DNA of 25,374 bases from IMG/VR virus record IMGVR_UViG_3300025110_000115, positions 1 through 25,374 of that record; one strand, given 5' to 3'. Of the stretch, positions 6,601-13,872 are shown piece by piece. Each line of letters opens with the position of its first letter. The stretch's first letter is position 1. The DNA comes from a virus. A program made the position numbers and the translations under genes. The notes under the pieces are model-generated. The model saw nothing but the letters and a program-made list of their open reading frames with translations. It ran no database searches and was not told the origin of the DNA.

Positions 6601-7944
6601 ATGGCATTTAAAATGAAAAGCGCTCTAAAGTTTGGGCAAAAAACAGCGTTCAAAATGAAAAGTTACAGTCCCGCGAAACAAACGGTAGATCCAGACGCAC
6701 CTGGTACTCCAGGAAAGCCTGGCTACGAACCACCAGTTGTACGTGGGGAACTAGACGAGAAAGGCAAAGCAATATATGACGCTCATAGAAATAAAGCAAC
6801 AAAGGAGTGGTTAATGGAGAACAAAGGGTTCAACCAAGAAGACGCAGACCGAATGATGGCTGACGGAGCGTACTCATACAAGGATATGATGAAAGAAAAA
6901 GGCGCACACAAAAATCCTAAAGCAAAAAAAGACGTTGCAGCTGAACCAAAAGGCAAAGGATCAGAAGGCAAACCTAAGCAAGAAGATTTTGAACCAGCTT
7001 ATGAAGGCGCTGATTACAGCAAGAAAGATATCGCTAAAATGACCGCAAAAGAAAAAGCAGCAAAAATTGATGGTTATGAAGCTAAGCCAAAAAAGAAAAA
7101 GACGCCATTAGAACAAGAGGGACCTATACCTAAAAAGAACATTAAATTACAAAAAGGGGAACATCCAGACACTTACTTATTCGGACATAATTATGGTGAC
7201 GAAAATATTGAAGGAGCAGGAGAAGGTTTTGAGCCAACTGGAACTAGAGGCGAACAGTTTACAGCTAACGAAAGAATAAACGACATGGAAGAAAGAGCTG
7301 GTTTCTTAATTGATAACGATATACCAGATCTTGAAGGCTCAACAGACCCTAAAGATGTTAAAAAATTAAAAACATTAAAAGCTACCGCTAAAAAACTTCA
7401 ACACGAAGCAGATATAATGCGTAAAAGAAGAGAAAACGAAAAAAAATCTTCTCCAGCTAAACAAGCTATAGATAATATAGAATATGGTGGGATGAATTAT
7501 AAAGCCTATAAATATCACAAAGATTATGGTACAGGTGAAAATGCTGTTAGTAAAAAAGAGGAAAGAAAAGCTACAAGAAAATGGAAAAAAGAACACGGTG
7601 TTAAAGGAAAAACCGGTGGACGGCACGAAAAAAGATTAGAGAAGAAAGCAGTTAGAAAACTAAAAAAATCTGAAAAATCACATGCAAAATATGAAGAAGC
7701 TAAAAAAGCTTATTATGATGATGATGTAAACAATAAAAAAGATTGGAAAAAACTGCAAAAAACAAGAAAAAAAGCTGACAAAAGAAGAGGCAAGGCAACT
7801 AGTGCTGAACTTAAAGTAAGACACAATAGGGAATTAGCAAGTGTTAAAGGTGATAAAAGAAATAAAGTTGAATTATCCAAAGCTTATAGCAAGCAAAAAT
7901 TACCGGAAATGCAAAAGATGCCACAGTTAAAAATCGAAAAATAG
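6601..7944 (+). CDS. Large tagged Lys/Glu-rich protein with doubled tag
   Basis: Function unknown. This 447-aa protein starts MAFKMKSALKFGQK and repeats the tag core at once (AFKMKS at residues 16-21), followed by SPAKQTVDPD at 23-32. A second SPAKQ occurs at 284-288. Residues 35-280 are acidic/basic, probably disordered or helical. Residues 289-447 are very rich in lysine and arginine with long coiled-coil-like helices (RLEKKAVRKLKKSEKS and similar). The two SPAKQ copies use different synonymous codons, so the motif is kept at protein level. The gene may be a fusion of two family members, with a junction near residue 284. It ends with TAG, 7 bp before the holin. Confidence 0.72.
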   Translation: MAFKMKSALKFGQKTAFKMKSYSPAKQTVDPDAPGTPGKPGYEPPVVRGELDEKGKAIYDAHRNKATKEWLMENKGFNQEDADRMMADGAYSYKDMMKEKGAHKNPKAKKDVAAEPKGKGSEGKPKQEDFEPAYEGADYSKKDIAKMTAKEKAAKIDGYEAKPKKKKTPLEQEGPIPKKNIKLQKGEHPDTYLFGHNYGDENIEGAGEGFEPTGTRGEQFTANERINDMEERAGFLIDNDIPDLEGSTDPKDVKKLKTLKATAKKLQHEADIMRKRRENEKKSSPAKQAIDNIEYGGMNYKAYKYHKDYGTGENAVSKKEERKATRKWKKEHGVKGKTGGRHEKRLEKKAVRKLKKSEKSHAKYEEAKKAYYDDDVNNKKDWKKLQKTRKKADKRRGKATSAELKVRHNRELASVKGDKRNKVELSKAYSKQKLPEMQKMPQLKIEK

Positions 7945-7951
7945 TTAAATC

Positions 7952-8344
7952 ATGAATATATTAGGTAAAATATTTTCAGGTGGAGCTACTGAATTGGTAA
8001 AAGGTGTAGGTGGAGTTATAGATAACTTACATACTTCTAAAGAAGAAAAGCTTGAAGCTGAAAAACAAATAAAAGATATGATAATGGGTTATGAGGCTGA
8101 GATGCAAAAGCAAGTAACCGAAAGATGGTCGATGGATATGAAGTCGGACTCTTGGTTATCAAAAAATATAAGACCACTAGTTTTAATATTTCTAGTAGTA
8201 TCAACAGTATTGTTAGTTTTTATCGATGCTGGTGTTATTGCTTTTGAAGTTAAGGCTTCGTGGGTAGACTTATTACAATTAGTATTAATAACGGTGATCG
8301 GTGCTTATTTTGGCGGCAGATCACTAGAAAAAGTAAAAAAATAA
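7952..8344 (+). CDS. Holin, GTA-type 3TM family
   Basis: A 130-aa inner-membrane protein that would permeabilise the membrane at the end of infection. It resembles the 'holin of 3TMs, for gene-transfer release' family in its order of parts: an N-terminal amphipathic segment (FSGGATELVKGVGGVIDNL, 8-26), a charged helix (about 29-57), the SDSWLSKNIRPL junction (66-76), hydrophobic segments at about 74-97 and 103-121, and the YFGGRSLEK end. No endolysin is recognisable next to it; the HExxH protein two genes upstream is the closest candidate partner. The tag proteins upstream and virion genes downstream place it in the late transcript. Confidence 0.85.
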   Translation: MNILGKIFSGGATELVKGVGGVIDNLHTSKEEKLEAEKQIKDMIMGYEAEMQKQVTERWSMDMKSDSWLSKNIRPLVLIFLVVSTVLLVFIDAGVIAFEVKASWVDLLQLVLITVIGAYFGGRSLEKVKK

Positions 8345-8348
8345 AATT

Positions 8349-8756
8349 ATGGGATCAAAAAGTGATGTAGTAGACTACGGCTTTGGCCAAATGGGTAGTG
8401 GGCACGTAGTTGCTCACGGTACTGATGTTTTCGCTCCAAAAGGAAAAGTAATAGTAGCAATAACGTTTCTAGACGACACGTATTTAGACAAGTTAGTTGC
8501 TGACACTAGTCACAATACTGGGTCTGCTACTGTTGATAATGGACCAGATGACACGGCGTATTTTGGAACTGGAACTCAAGTAACTGCTAATGGTGGTGAT
8601 GGTGAGGCTGGAGGTTACAACTCTGTGACAAGTGTTGCTGTTGCAGCGACTGTTAAATTTCCAAAAGGAGTTACTATATACGGTAGATGGACAGAAGTTT
8701 CTATACAAAATACATCTGTTACTGCTAGCGGTATAATTCTTTATTACGGTATATAA
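8349..8756 (+). CDS. Probable virion decoration protein
   Basis: A 135-aa protein of unknown function with the composition of a beta-structured virion component: rich in Gly, Thr, Val and Ala and low in Lys. Residues 26-46 (DVFAPKGKVIVAITFLDD) form a strand pair, residues 50-92 a Gly/Thr/Asp-rich loop region, and residues 93-135 a set of alternating hydrophobic strands ending in SGIILYYGI. The stop codon TAA shares its last base with the next gene's ATG, so it is translationally coupled to the lectin-like protein that follows. The pairing suggests it may form a base or partner for that protein on the virion surface, which is inference from context. Confidence 0.6.
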   Translation: MGSKSDVVDYGFGQMGSGHVVAHGTDVFAPKGKVIVAITFLDDTYLDKLVADTSHNTGSATVDNGPDDTAYFGTGTQVTANGGDGEAGGYNSVTSVAVAATVKFPKGVTIYGRWTEVSIQNTSVTASGIILYYGI

Positions 8757-9670
8757 TGCTAGGATTGGGGTCTAATTTAAGCGCTCCTAGTATTGCTAGT
8801 GGTGATCTTCAGTGGTCCGCTACTAAATACTTATACTTACCAGGTGCTACCGGTGATTATGCTAGGGTTCAAAGTTTTAGTAATTTTATAAATAGAATAT
8901 CTGACTCAGGCGATGATGATGTAGCGGACACTATAACAGTGTCTTTCTGGGTAAAACCTTTGTGGGTTATGGGAAACGTAGGATCTAACCAGCACGTCAC
9001 AACTGGTGGTGGTACAGCAAACAGCGTTTGGTTTCCTGTTTTTGGTAATACTTCTACAGAAAAAGACAGACTTAGAATATATTACCACATGGACACAAAC
9101 ACTGGTACCGATAAAAACAGACTGGTAGTGCAAGCTATCGACGCTAGTGGTAATAAGGAAATGGACGAAGCGTTTATACACTCTACTAACAATAGTATTA
9201 CTGGAGTAGGATCTTCTTTAACAGGTAGTGGTATAGCTAGTGGTTGGTGGCATAGTGAAAACAAAGGAAACGTAAACGGTGACGATTTTGTCCATTTATG
9301 CTTTGTTAGATCTTCTGGAGATTGGACTATTTATTGGAACGGCGCGGCTTTAGGATCGTCTGTAGACGTGGACACCGGAACATTAGACTTTGCAGAAGAA
9401 AATGTAGATGAGTTTTGGATAGGAAAATCTTTCTTAAGCCAAGATCACGTTAAAACGGGATATAGAGATATAGCGTATTTTAACGCCGCGCTCAGCGGCA
9501 CTGAAGTAAGAGAACTATATAACACAGGGGAATTTTTTGACGTTAGAACACATGCTCAGGCAGCTAATTTGGGCCTTTATTGGCCCTGTCAAGACGCACA
9601 AGAATTTTCTGGAGCAGGCGCAAGCGCTGACTTAGATCTTCAAGGAAATTCATCATTTACAGGTTTATAA
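8756..9670 (+). CDS. LamG/concanavalin A-like lectin virion protein
   Basis: A 304-aa protein with a LamG-type beta sandwich, probably binding sugars. Diagnostic phrases are TITVSFWVKPLW (about 60-71, the 'sv.fWvkp' strand), the DFVHLCFVRSSGDWTIYWNG segment (about 179-198), and DEFWIGKS ... DIAYFNAALSGTEVRELYN (about 220-258), the usual C-terminal strand and helix of this fold. It begins MLGLGSNLSAPSIASGDLQW, a start shared with the next gene. It overlaps the previous gene by one base and is followed 1 bp later by the second lectin. It is likely exposed on the virion, as a head fibre, decoration or receptor-binding component. Confidence 0.8.
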   Translation: MLGLGSNLSAPSIASGDLQWSATKYLYLPGATGDYARVQSFSNFINRISDSGDDDVADTITVSFWVKPLWVMGNVGSNQHVTTGGGTANSVWFPVFGNTSTEKDRLRIYYHMDTNTGTDKNRLVVQAIDASGNKEMDEAFIHSTNNSITGVGSSLTGSGIASGWWHSENKGNVNGDDFVHLCFVRSSGDWTIYWNGAALGSSVDVDTGTLDFAEENVDEFWIGKSFLSQDHVKTGYRDIAYFNAALSGTEVRELYNTGEFFDVRTHAQAANLGLYWPCQDAQEFSGAGASADLDLQGNSSFTGL

Positions 9671-9671
9671 C

Positions 9672-10361
9672 ATGTTAGGATTAGGAAATGCAATTACAGG
9701 AGGAGCGGCCTCAGGAGAAACACCATGGGCAGTTACTGATTTAAGTGATTTAGCTCATTGGTTTAAATACAACACAGGGATAACGTTAAGTTCAGGTGAT
9801 GATGTAGAGACGTGGGGTGATAGTTATGGTAGTGAAACTTTCACTTTAGACGCTGGAAAAGTTTGGAAGAACAATGGGGATTTAGATTTTATAGCAGGTA
9901 CTTCTGGCGGTAGAATGGAACTCGATGGCACTTGGGACCCTGGAAGTTTTTCTGCTTATTTAGTTTTAAGATTAACCGTTGCAACCGCAGCGAACGAAGA
10001 GATTATGAACTCTGGTAATAACGACTTCATTAGACTTAATAATTCTACGACGGCAAGAATTAAAATAGGAAACGTAACATCGAACAACATGGCGCTTCCT
10101 GGCGATGAAATAACACAAAACACTTGGTTTGTTCTTGGGATAGAATGGGATGGAACTACTATAAAAATTTATCAAGACACTGATTACGCTAACCCAACAA
10201 CAGCTACCGATACTGATACTTTTGCGGGAATAAAAAACTTGGGACTAAGAGGTAATCAGTGGGGAGGACAAATGAGAGAAGTGGTATTTATTAACGACGT
10301 ATTAAGTGATTCAGATAGAGAAAACTTAATGACTCATTTAAAAACTATACGAGACATATAA
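9672..10361 (+). CDS. Second LamG-like lectin virion protein
   Basis: A 229-aa paralogue in organisation of the preceding protein: it starts MLGLGNAITGGAASGETPW and then carries a concanavalin A-like domain. The C-terminal half shows the family pattern WFVLGIEWDGTTIKIYQD (about 148-165), IKNLGLRGN (182-190) and a Gly-Gly strand followed by EVVFINDVLSDSDRENLM, equivalent to the closing strand and helix of LamG-like sandwiches. Sequence identity to the first lectin beyond the N-terminal block is low, so any duplication is old or involved domain exchange. It is probably also a surface-exposed virion protein that recognises carbohydrate, anchored by the shared N-terminus. Confidence 0.72.
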   Translation: MLGLGNAITGGAASGETPWAVTDLSDLAHWFKYNTGITLSSGDDVETWGDSYGSETFTLDAGKVWKNNGDLDFIAGTSGGRMELDGTWDPGSFSAYLVLRLTVATAANEEIMNSGNNDFIRLNNSTTARIKIGNVTSNNMALPGDEITQNTWFVLGIEWDGTTIKIYQDTDYANPTTATDTDTFAGIKNLGLRGNQWGGQMREVVFINDVLSDSDRENLMTHLKTIRDI

Positions 10362-10381
10362 TAACAATTAAATTAAATAAA

Positions 10382-10639
10382 ATGGCAAAAACAAAAAAGG
10401 CTAAAAAGCCTCAAAAAATCAATCTAGATCACCTAGATAAATTACAAAGCGTTGTAAACGAAATAAACAAAGCACAAATGCAAATTGGTATATTCCAAAC
10501 AAACATACATAATCTACTGCATCACGTTGCTGGAAAAAACGATGAACTAACTTTTATAAAAACTGAGCTCGAAAAAGAATACGGAACTGCTGATGTAAAT
10601 ATTTTAGACGGTACGATAAATTACGATGAGGTTAATTAG
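10382..10639 (+). CDS. Small coiled-coil hypothetical protein
   Basis: An 85-aa protein of unknown function. After a basic start (MAKTKKAKKPQK), residues 14-68 form one or two amphipathic helices (LDKLQSVVNEINKAQMQIGI, then ELTFIKTELEKEYG) with coiled-coil spacing. The acidic C-terminus (VNILDGTINYDEVN) follows. The leader acaattaaattaaataaa is almost identical to that of groEL. It ends with TAG and overlaps the next gene by 14 bp, opening a run of overlapping genes that leads into the terminase. A small assembly factor is possible. Confidence 0.7.
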   Translation: MAKTKKAKKPQKINLDHLDKLQSVVNEINKAQMQIGIFQTNIHNLLHHVAGKNDELTFIKTELEKEYGTADVNILDGTINYDEVN

Positions 10640-10844
10640 GAAGATTACAATAGGAAAAGACTACAAAAACGATGCCATGCATTATGCTGTTGGTCAAGAA
10701 GTTTACGGTGGACACACGATATCTGATATAATAGAAGAAAAAGATAAGTATTCTGTTTATATTAAAAAGAAAAAAGACGTGTTGCCTTGGAAAGACTTCA
10801 ACAAGAACATGGCAATATCAATAGAGTATAATTTAGAATACTAA
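10626..10844 (+). CDS. Small hypothetical protein
   Basis: I do not recognise this 72-aa protein. It appears to be a small beta-barrel-like sequence: RLIRKITIGKDY, then HYAVGQEVYGGHTISDIIEE, then DKYSVYIKKKKDVLPWKDF, with strand-sized hydrophobic alternation. The start lies within the last 14 bp of the previous gene and its TAA shares a base with the next gene's ATG, so all three are coupled. The overlaps on both sides support it as a real gene even though it is short. The role is unknown. Confidence 0.65.
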   Translation: MRLIRKITIGKDYKNDAMHYAVGQEVYGGHTISDIIEEKDKYSVYIKKKKDVLPWKDFNKNMAISIEYNLEY

Positions 10845-11446
10845 TGAAAGCGCCTTTTGACTTTGTTATAGAGCCAAAAGGAAATAGATATAACAATACC
10901 ACAAAAATTGGAGATAAAGATCTTATATTGAACACCGAGATATTTAATCATCAATTTGTAAATAGAGAGGCTATTGTTAGATCCATTCCTACGGCTTTTG
11001 AAACAGAGATAAAACCTGGAGACACCATCGTCACGCACCACAACGTGTTTAGACGCTGGCATGATGTTAGAGGTAACGAAAAGAACAGTAGAAGCTACTT
11101 TAACGAAAACACCTATCTTGTGAAAGAAGACCAAGTGTTTTTATATAAAAGAGATGGAAGTTGGAAAGCTCCGAAAGGATACTGTTTTGTACAACCTATA
11201 AAAGAAAGAAACTCACTAAGAGTAGACAAGGAAGAATCTTGTATAGGCATAATAAAATACACAGACGGAACGTATGAAAAAGAAGATTTAGTAGGTTTTA
11301 CACCTTTTTCAACATACGAGTTTGTAGTAGATGGAAAGAGACTATATAGAGTTATGACACAATTTATTACAATTAAATATGAATATCAAGGAAACGAAGA
11401 AGAATATAATCCAAGCTGGGCAGAGAGCAGTGGAGGAGTTGATTAA
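10844..11446 (+). CDS. Putative tandem GroES-like protein
   Basis: A 200-aa protein that I read as two Cpn10-like beta barrels in a row. Unit 1 (about 8-102) contains AIVRSIPTAFETEIKPGDTI (43-62), matching the GroES pattern of a GEV-type strand followed by the 'v..GD.V' strand, then VTHHNVFRRW with an insertion and YLVKEDQVFLYK. Unit 2 (about 112-178) repeats the order: YCFVQPIKER, ESCIGIIKYTD, EDLVGFTPFSTYEFVVDGKR and VMTQFITIKY. No clear GGIVL-type mobile loop is visible in either unit. It lies directly before the terminase genes and far from groES. It could be a gp31-like assembly co-chaperonin or simply a barrel protein; the call rests on pattern only. Confidence 0.5.
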   Translation: MKAPFDFVIEPKGNRYNNTTKIGDKDLILNTEIFNHQFVNREAIVRSIPTAFETEIKPGDTIVTHHNVFRRWHDVRGNEKNSRSYFNENTYLVKEDQVFLYKRDGSWKAPKGYCFVQPIKERNSLRVDKEESCIGIIKYTDGTYEKEDLVGFTPFSTYEFVVDGKRLYRVMTQFITIKYEYQGNEEEYNPSWAESSGGVD

Positions 11447-11654
11447 AGTCGCTAAAGAACCTATTGTAGATTCAGACGACGATATATCAGCTGATAGGTT
11501 AAAAAATGCCGCAGCTACTAAAAAACTAGCTATATTTGACGCATTTGAAATACTCACAAGAATCCAAGAAGAAGAAAACCTGCTTGAGGGCAAAGCACCT
11601 GAAGAGGGAAAGAAAAAAGTCTTTAAAGGATTCGCAGAAGGTAGATCTAAGTAA
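11379..11654 (+). CDS. Putative terminase small subunit
   Basis: A 91-aa, helical, charged protein directly before the large terminase gene, sharing one base with it (TAA/ATG overlap). It starts MNIKETKKNIIQAGQRAVEE, has an acidic middle (DSDDDISADRL), then NAAATKKLAIFDAFEILTRI and an FKGFAEGRSK end. Small size, helix content and position fit a DNA-recognising small terminase, although no helix-turn-helix motif is certain. The start lies inside the preceding gene, giving a 68-bp overlap, the longest in the window. No internal Met offers an alternative, and the acaattaa leader motif ends 2 bp before the ATG, which supports this start. Confidence 0.65.
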   Translation: MNIKETKKNIIQAGQRAVEELIKVAKEPIVDSDDDISADRLKNAAATKKLAIFDAFEILTRIQEEENLLEGKAPEEGKKKVFKGFAEGRSK

Positions 11655-13870
11655 TGTACAAGCAAAGTTTAGTTAAGACCGTAGAGCCCATTAAAAAAAC
11701 CACGATCACTAGAATGAATCGAGGCAAGAAATGGAAGTACGGATACAATAAAGAACACGACTTAATTGTGTTATCACACAATGGAGTTATAGGTGAAATT
11801 ATAGAGATACAAAATTTAATTATAGCGCTACCGAAACCACCTAAAGAAGTATATACGCATCCAAAGAATAAATGGGTTAAGCAGGAATATCCTAAAGAGC
11901 TCCAGAGGATCAAAAACATATTCGATTGGAGGGGTTATCCGGAAAACAATAAAGAAAAATGGTACGATTACATAGACGAAGAATTTAAACGACGAGAGGA
12001 GGGTTTCTGGTTTATGAATAATGGTAAACCAACCTGGATAACCGGTACGCACTATATGTATTTACAATGGAGTAAAATTGATGTTGGAGCTCCAGATTAT
12101 AGAGAGGCAAATAGATTATTCTTTATATTTTGGGAGGCCTGTAAAGCAGACAAAAGATGCTATGGTATGTGCTACCTTAAAAACCGTAGATCAGGATTTT
12201 CTTTCATGTCGTCGGCGGAAACAGTTAATTTAGCCACTATATCAAGTGATAGTAGATATGGTATATTGTCAAAAACTGGTGCAGATGCGAAAAAAATGTT
12301 TACAGATAAAGTTGTTCCTATATCGATTAATTATCCGTTCTTTTTTAAACCTATCCAAGATGGTATGGATCGGCCAAAATCCGAACTTGCTTACAGAGTA
12401 CCTGCTAGTAAGTTTACAAGAAAGAAGATCACGTCGAATGAGCAGCTCGAAGATATTAAAGGACTAGATACGACTATAGACTGGAAAAACACAGGAGACA
12501 ATAGTTATGATGGTGAAAAATTAAACTTATTAGTGCACGATGAAAGCGGTAAATGGGAAAGACCAGACAATATATTAAACAACTGGAGGGTTACAAAAAC
12601 CTGTTTAAGATTAGGTAGTAGAATAGTAGGAAAATGTATGATGGGCTCAACTTCTAACGCCCTTGACAAAGGAGGAGACAACTTTAAAAAACTATACAAT
12701 GCTTCAGATGTTACCTCAAGAAATCGTAATGGACAAACAAAATCTGGTTTATATTCTTTGTTTATCCCAATGGAATGGAACTACGAAGGATTTATTGACG
12801 AATACGGATATCCAGTTTTTAATAGTCCAGATAATGATGTACTCGGACCAGATGGTGAATTAATAGATTACGGTATAATAGAACACTGGGAAAACGAAGT
12901 TGAAGGGTTAAAATCTGATCACGATGGCTTAAACGAGTTTTATAGACAGTTTCCAAGAACAACAGAGCACGCGTTTAGGGATGAGGCTAAAAACAGTATA
13001 TTTAATCTAGTTAAACTTTACGAGCAAATAGATTACAACGAAGGAGTAGGTAGCGTTGCGAATATAAGCACTGGAAATTTCCAATGGGTTAATGGAGTGA
13101 AAGACACGCAAGTTATATTTTATCCAGATCCAAAAGGTAGGTTTAAAATAAGTTGGACGCCACCTCAACATTTACAAAACAAGAGTATAGAAAAGAAAGG
13201 GATAAAATACCCAGCAAATGAACACATGGGAGCCTTTGGGTGCGATAGTTACGACATATCAGGAACAGTAGACGGAAGAGGATCAAACGGAGCATTACAC
13301 GGTTTAACTAAGTTTTCAATGGAAGACGCCCCTCCAAATCAGTTCTTTTTAGAATATGTAGCAAGACCACAAACAGCGGAGATATTCTTTGAAGATGTAT
13401 TGATGGCATGTGTGTTTTATGGTATGCCTTTATTGTGTGAGAACAACAAACCTAGACTTTTGTATCACTTTAGAAGAAGAGGTTATAGAGGTTACTCTAT
13501 GAACAGACCGGACAAGTTATGGAACAAACTTTCTGTAGCTGAAAAAGAAATAGGTGGGATACCAAACTCAAGTGAAGACATCAAGCAGGCTCACGCTGCT
13601 GCTATTGAAATGTATGTACAGAGTCACGTTGGTCATTTAGGCGATGGTAATTATGGTGCTATGTACTTTAATAGAACGCTAAATGACTGGGCTAGATTTG
13701 ACATAACAAAAAGAACAAAGTTCGATGCTACTATTAGTTCCGGACTAGCCATAATGGCTTGCAATAGGCATTTGTATAGACCTAACGCGAAAATTGAAAA
13801 ACCAAAATTAAACATAAACATTGCTAAGTACTCAAATAGAGGTGATGTTTCAAGAATAATCAAAAATTAA
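11654..13870 (+). CDS. terL: Terminase large subunit
   Basis: A 738-aa DNA-packaging motor with an N-terminal ATPase and a C-terminal RNase H-like nuclease. The Walker A position is held by KNRRSGFSF (177-185), a deviant form without the GK[ST] end, as seen in many phage terminases. Walker B is LNLLVHDE (290-297, with D296 and catalytic E297), and the coupling motif is GKCMMGSTSN (326-335). The nuclease acidic residues are probably D531 (GCDSYDISG), E596 (LLCENNK) and D691 (KFDATISSGLA). It would dock on the portal encoded 2 bp downstream. The size and nuclease pattern resemble crAss-like and marine Bacteroidota phages. This is the most informative gene for placing the phage. Confidence 0.93.
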   Translation: MYKQSLVKTVEPIKKTTITRMNRGKKWKYGYNKEHDLIVLSHNGVIGEIIEIQNLIIALPKPPKEVYTHPKNKWVKQEYPKELQRIKNIFDWRGYPENNKEKWYDYIDEEFKRREEGFWFMNNGKPTWITGTHYMYLQWSKIDVGAPDYREANRLFFIFWEACKADKRCYGMCYLKNRRSGFSFMSSAETVNLATISSDSRYGILSKTGADAKKMFTDKVVPISINYPFFFKPIQDGMDRPKSELAYRVPASKFTRKKITSNEQLEDIKGLDTTIDWKNTGDNSYDGEKLNLLVHDESGKWERPDNILNNWRVTKTCLRLGSRIVGKCMMGSTSNALDKGGDNFKKLYNASDVTSRNRNGQTKSGLYSLFIPMEWNYEGFIDEYGYPVFNSPDNDVLGPDGELIDYGIIEHWENEVEGLKSDHDGLNEFYRQFPRTTEHAFRDEAKNSIFNLVKLYEQIDYNEGVGSVANISTGNFQWVNGVKDTQVIFYPDPKGRFKISWTPPQHLQNKSIEKKGIKYPANEHMGAFGCDSYDISGTVDGRGSNGALHGLTKFSMEDAPPNQFFLEYVARPQTAEIFFEDVLMACVFYGMPLLCENNKPRLLYHFRRRGYRGYSMNRPDKLWNKLSVAEKEIGGIPNSSEDIKQAHAAAIEMYVQSHVGHLGDGNYGAMYFNRTLNDWARFDITKRTKFDATISSGLAIMACNRHLYRPNAKIEKPKLNINIAKYSNRGDVSRIIKN

Positions 13871-13872
13871 AT

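Noticed and set aside
10841-11134. 97-aa open frame on the minus strand
   Set aside because: It is antisense to the GroES-like gene, has no leader, and every supported gene is on the + strand.
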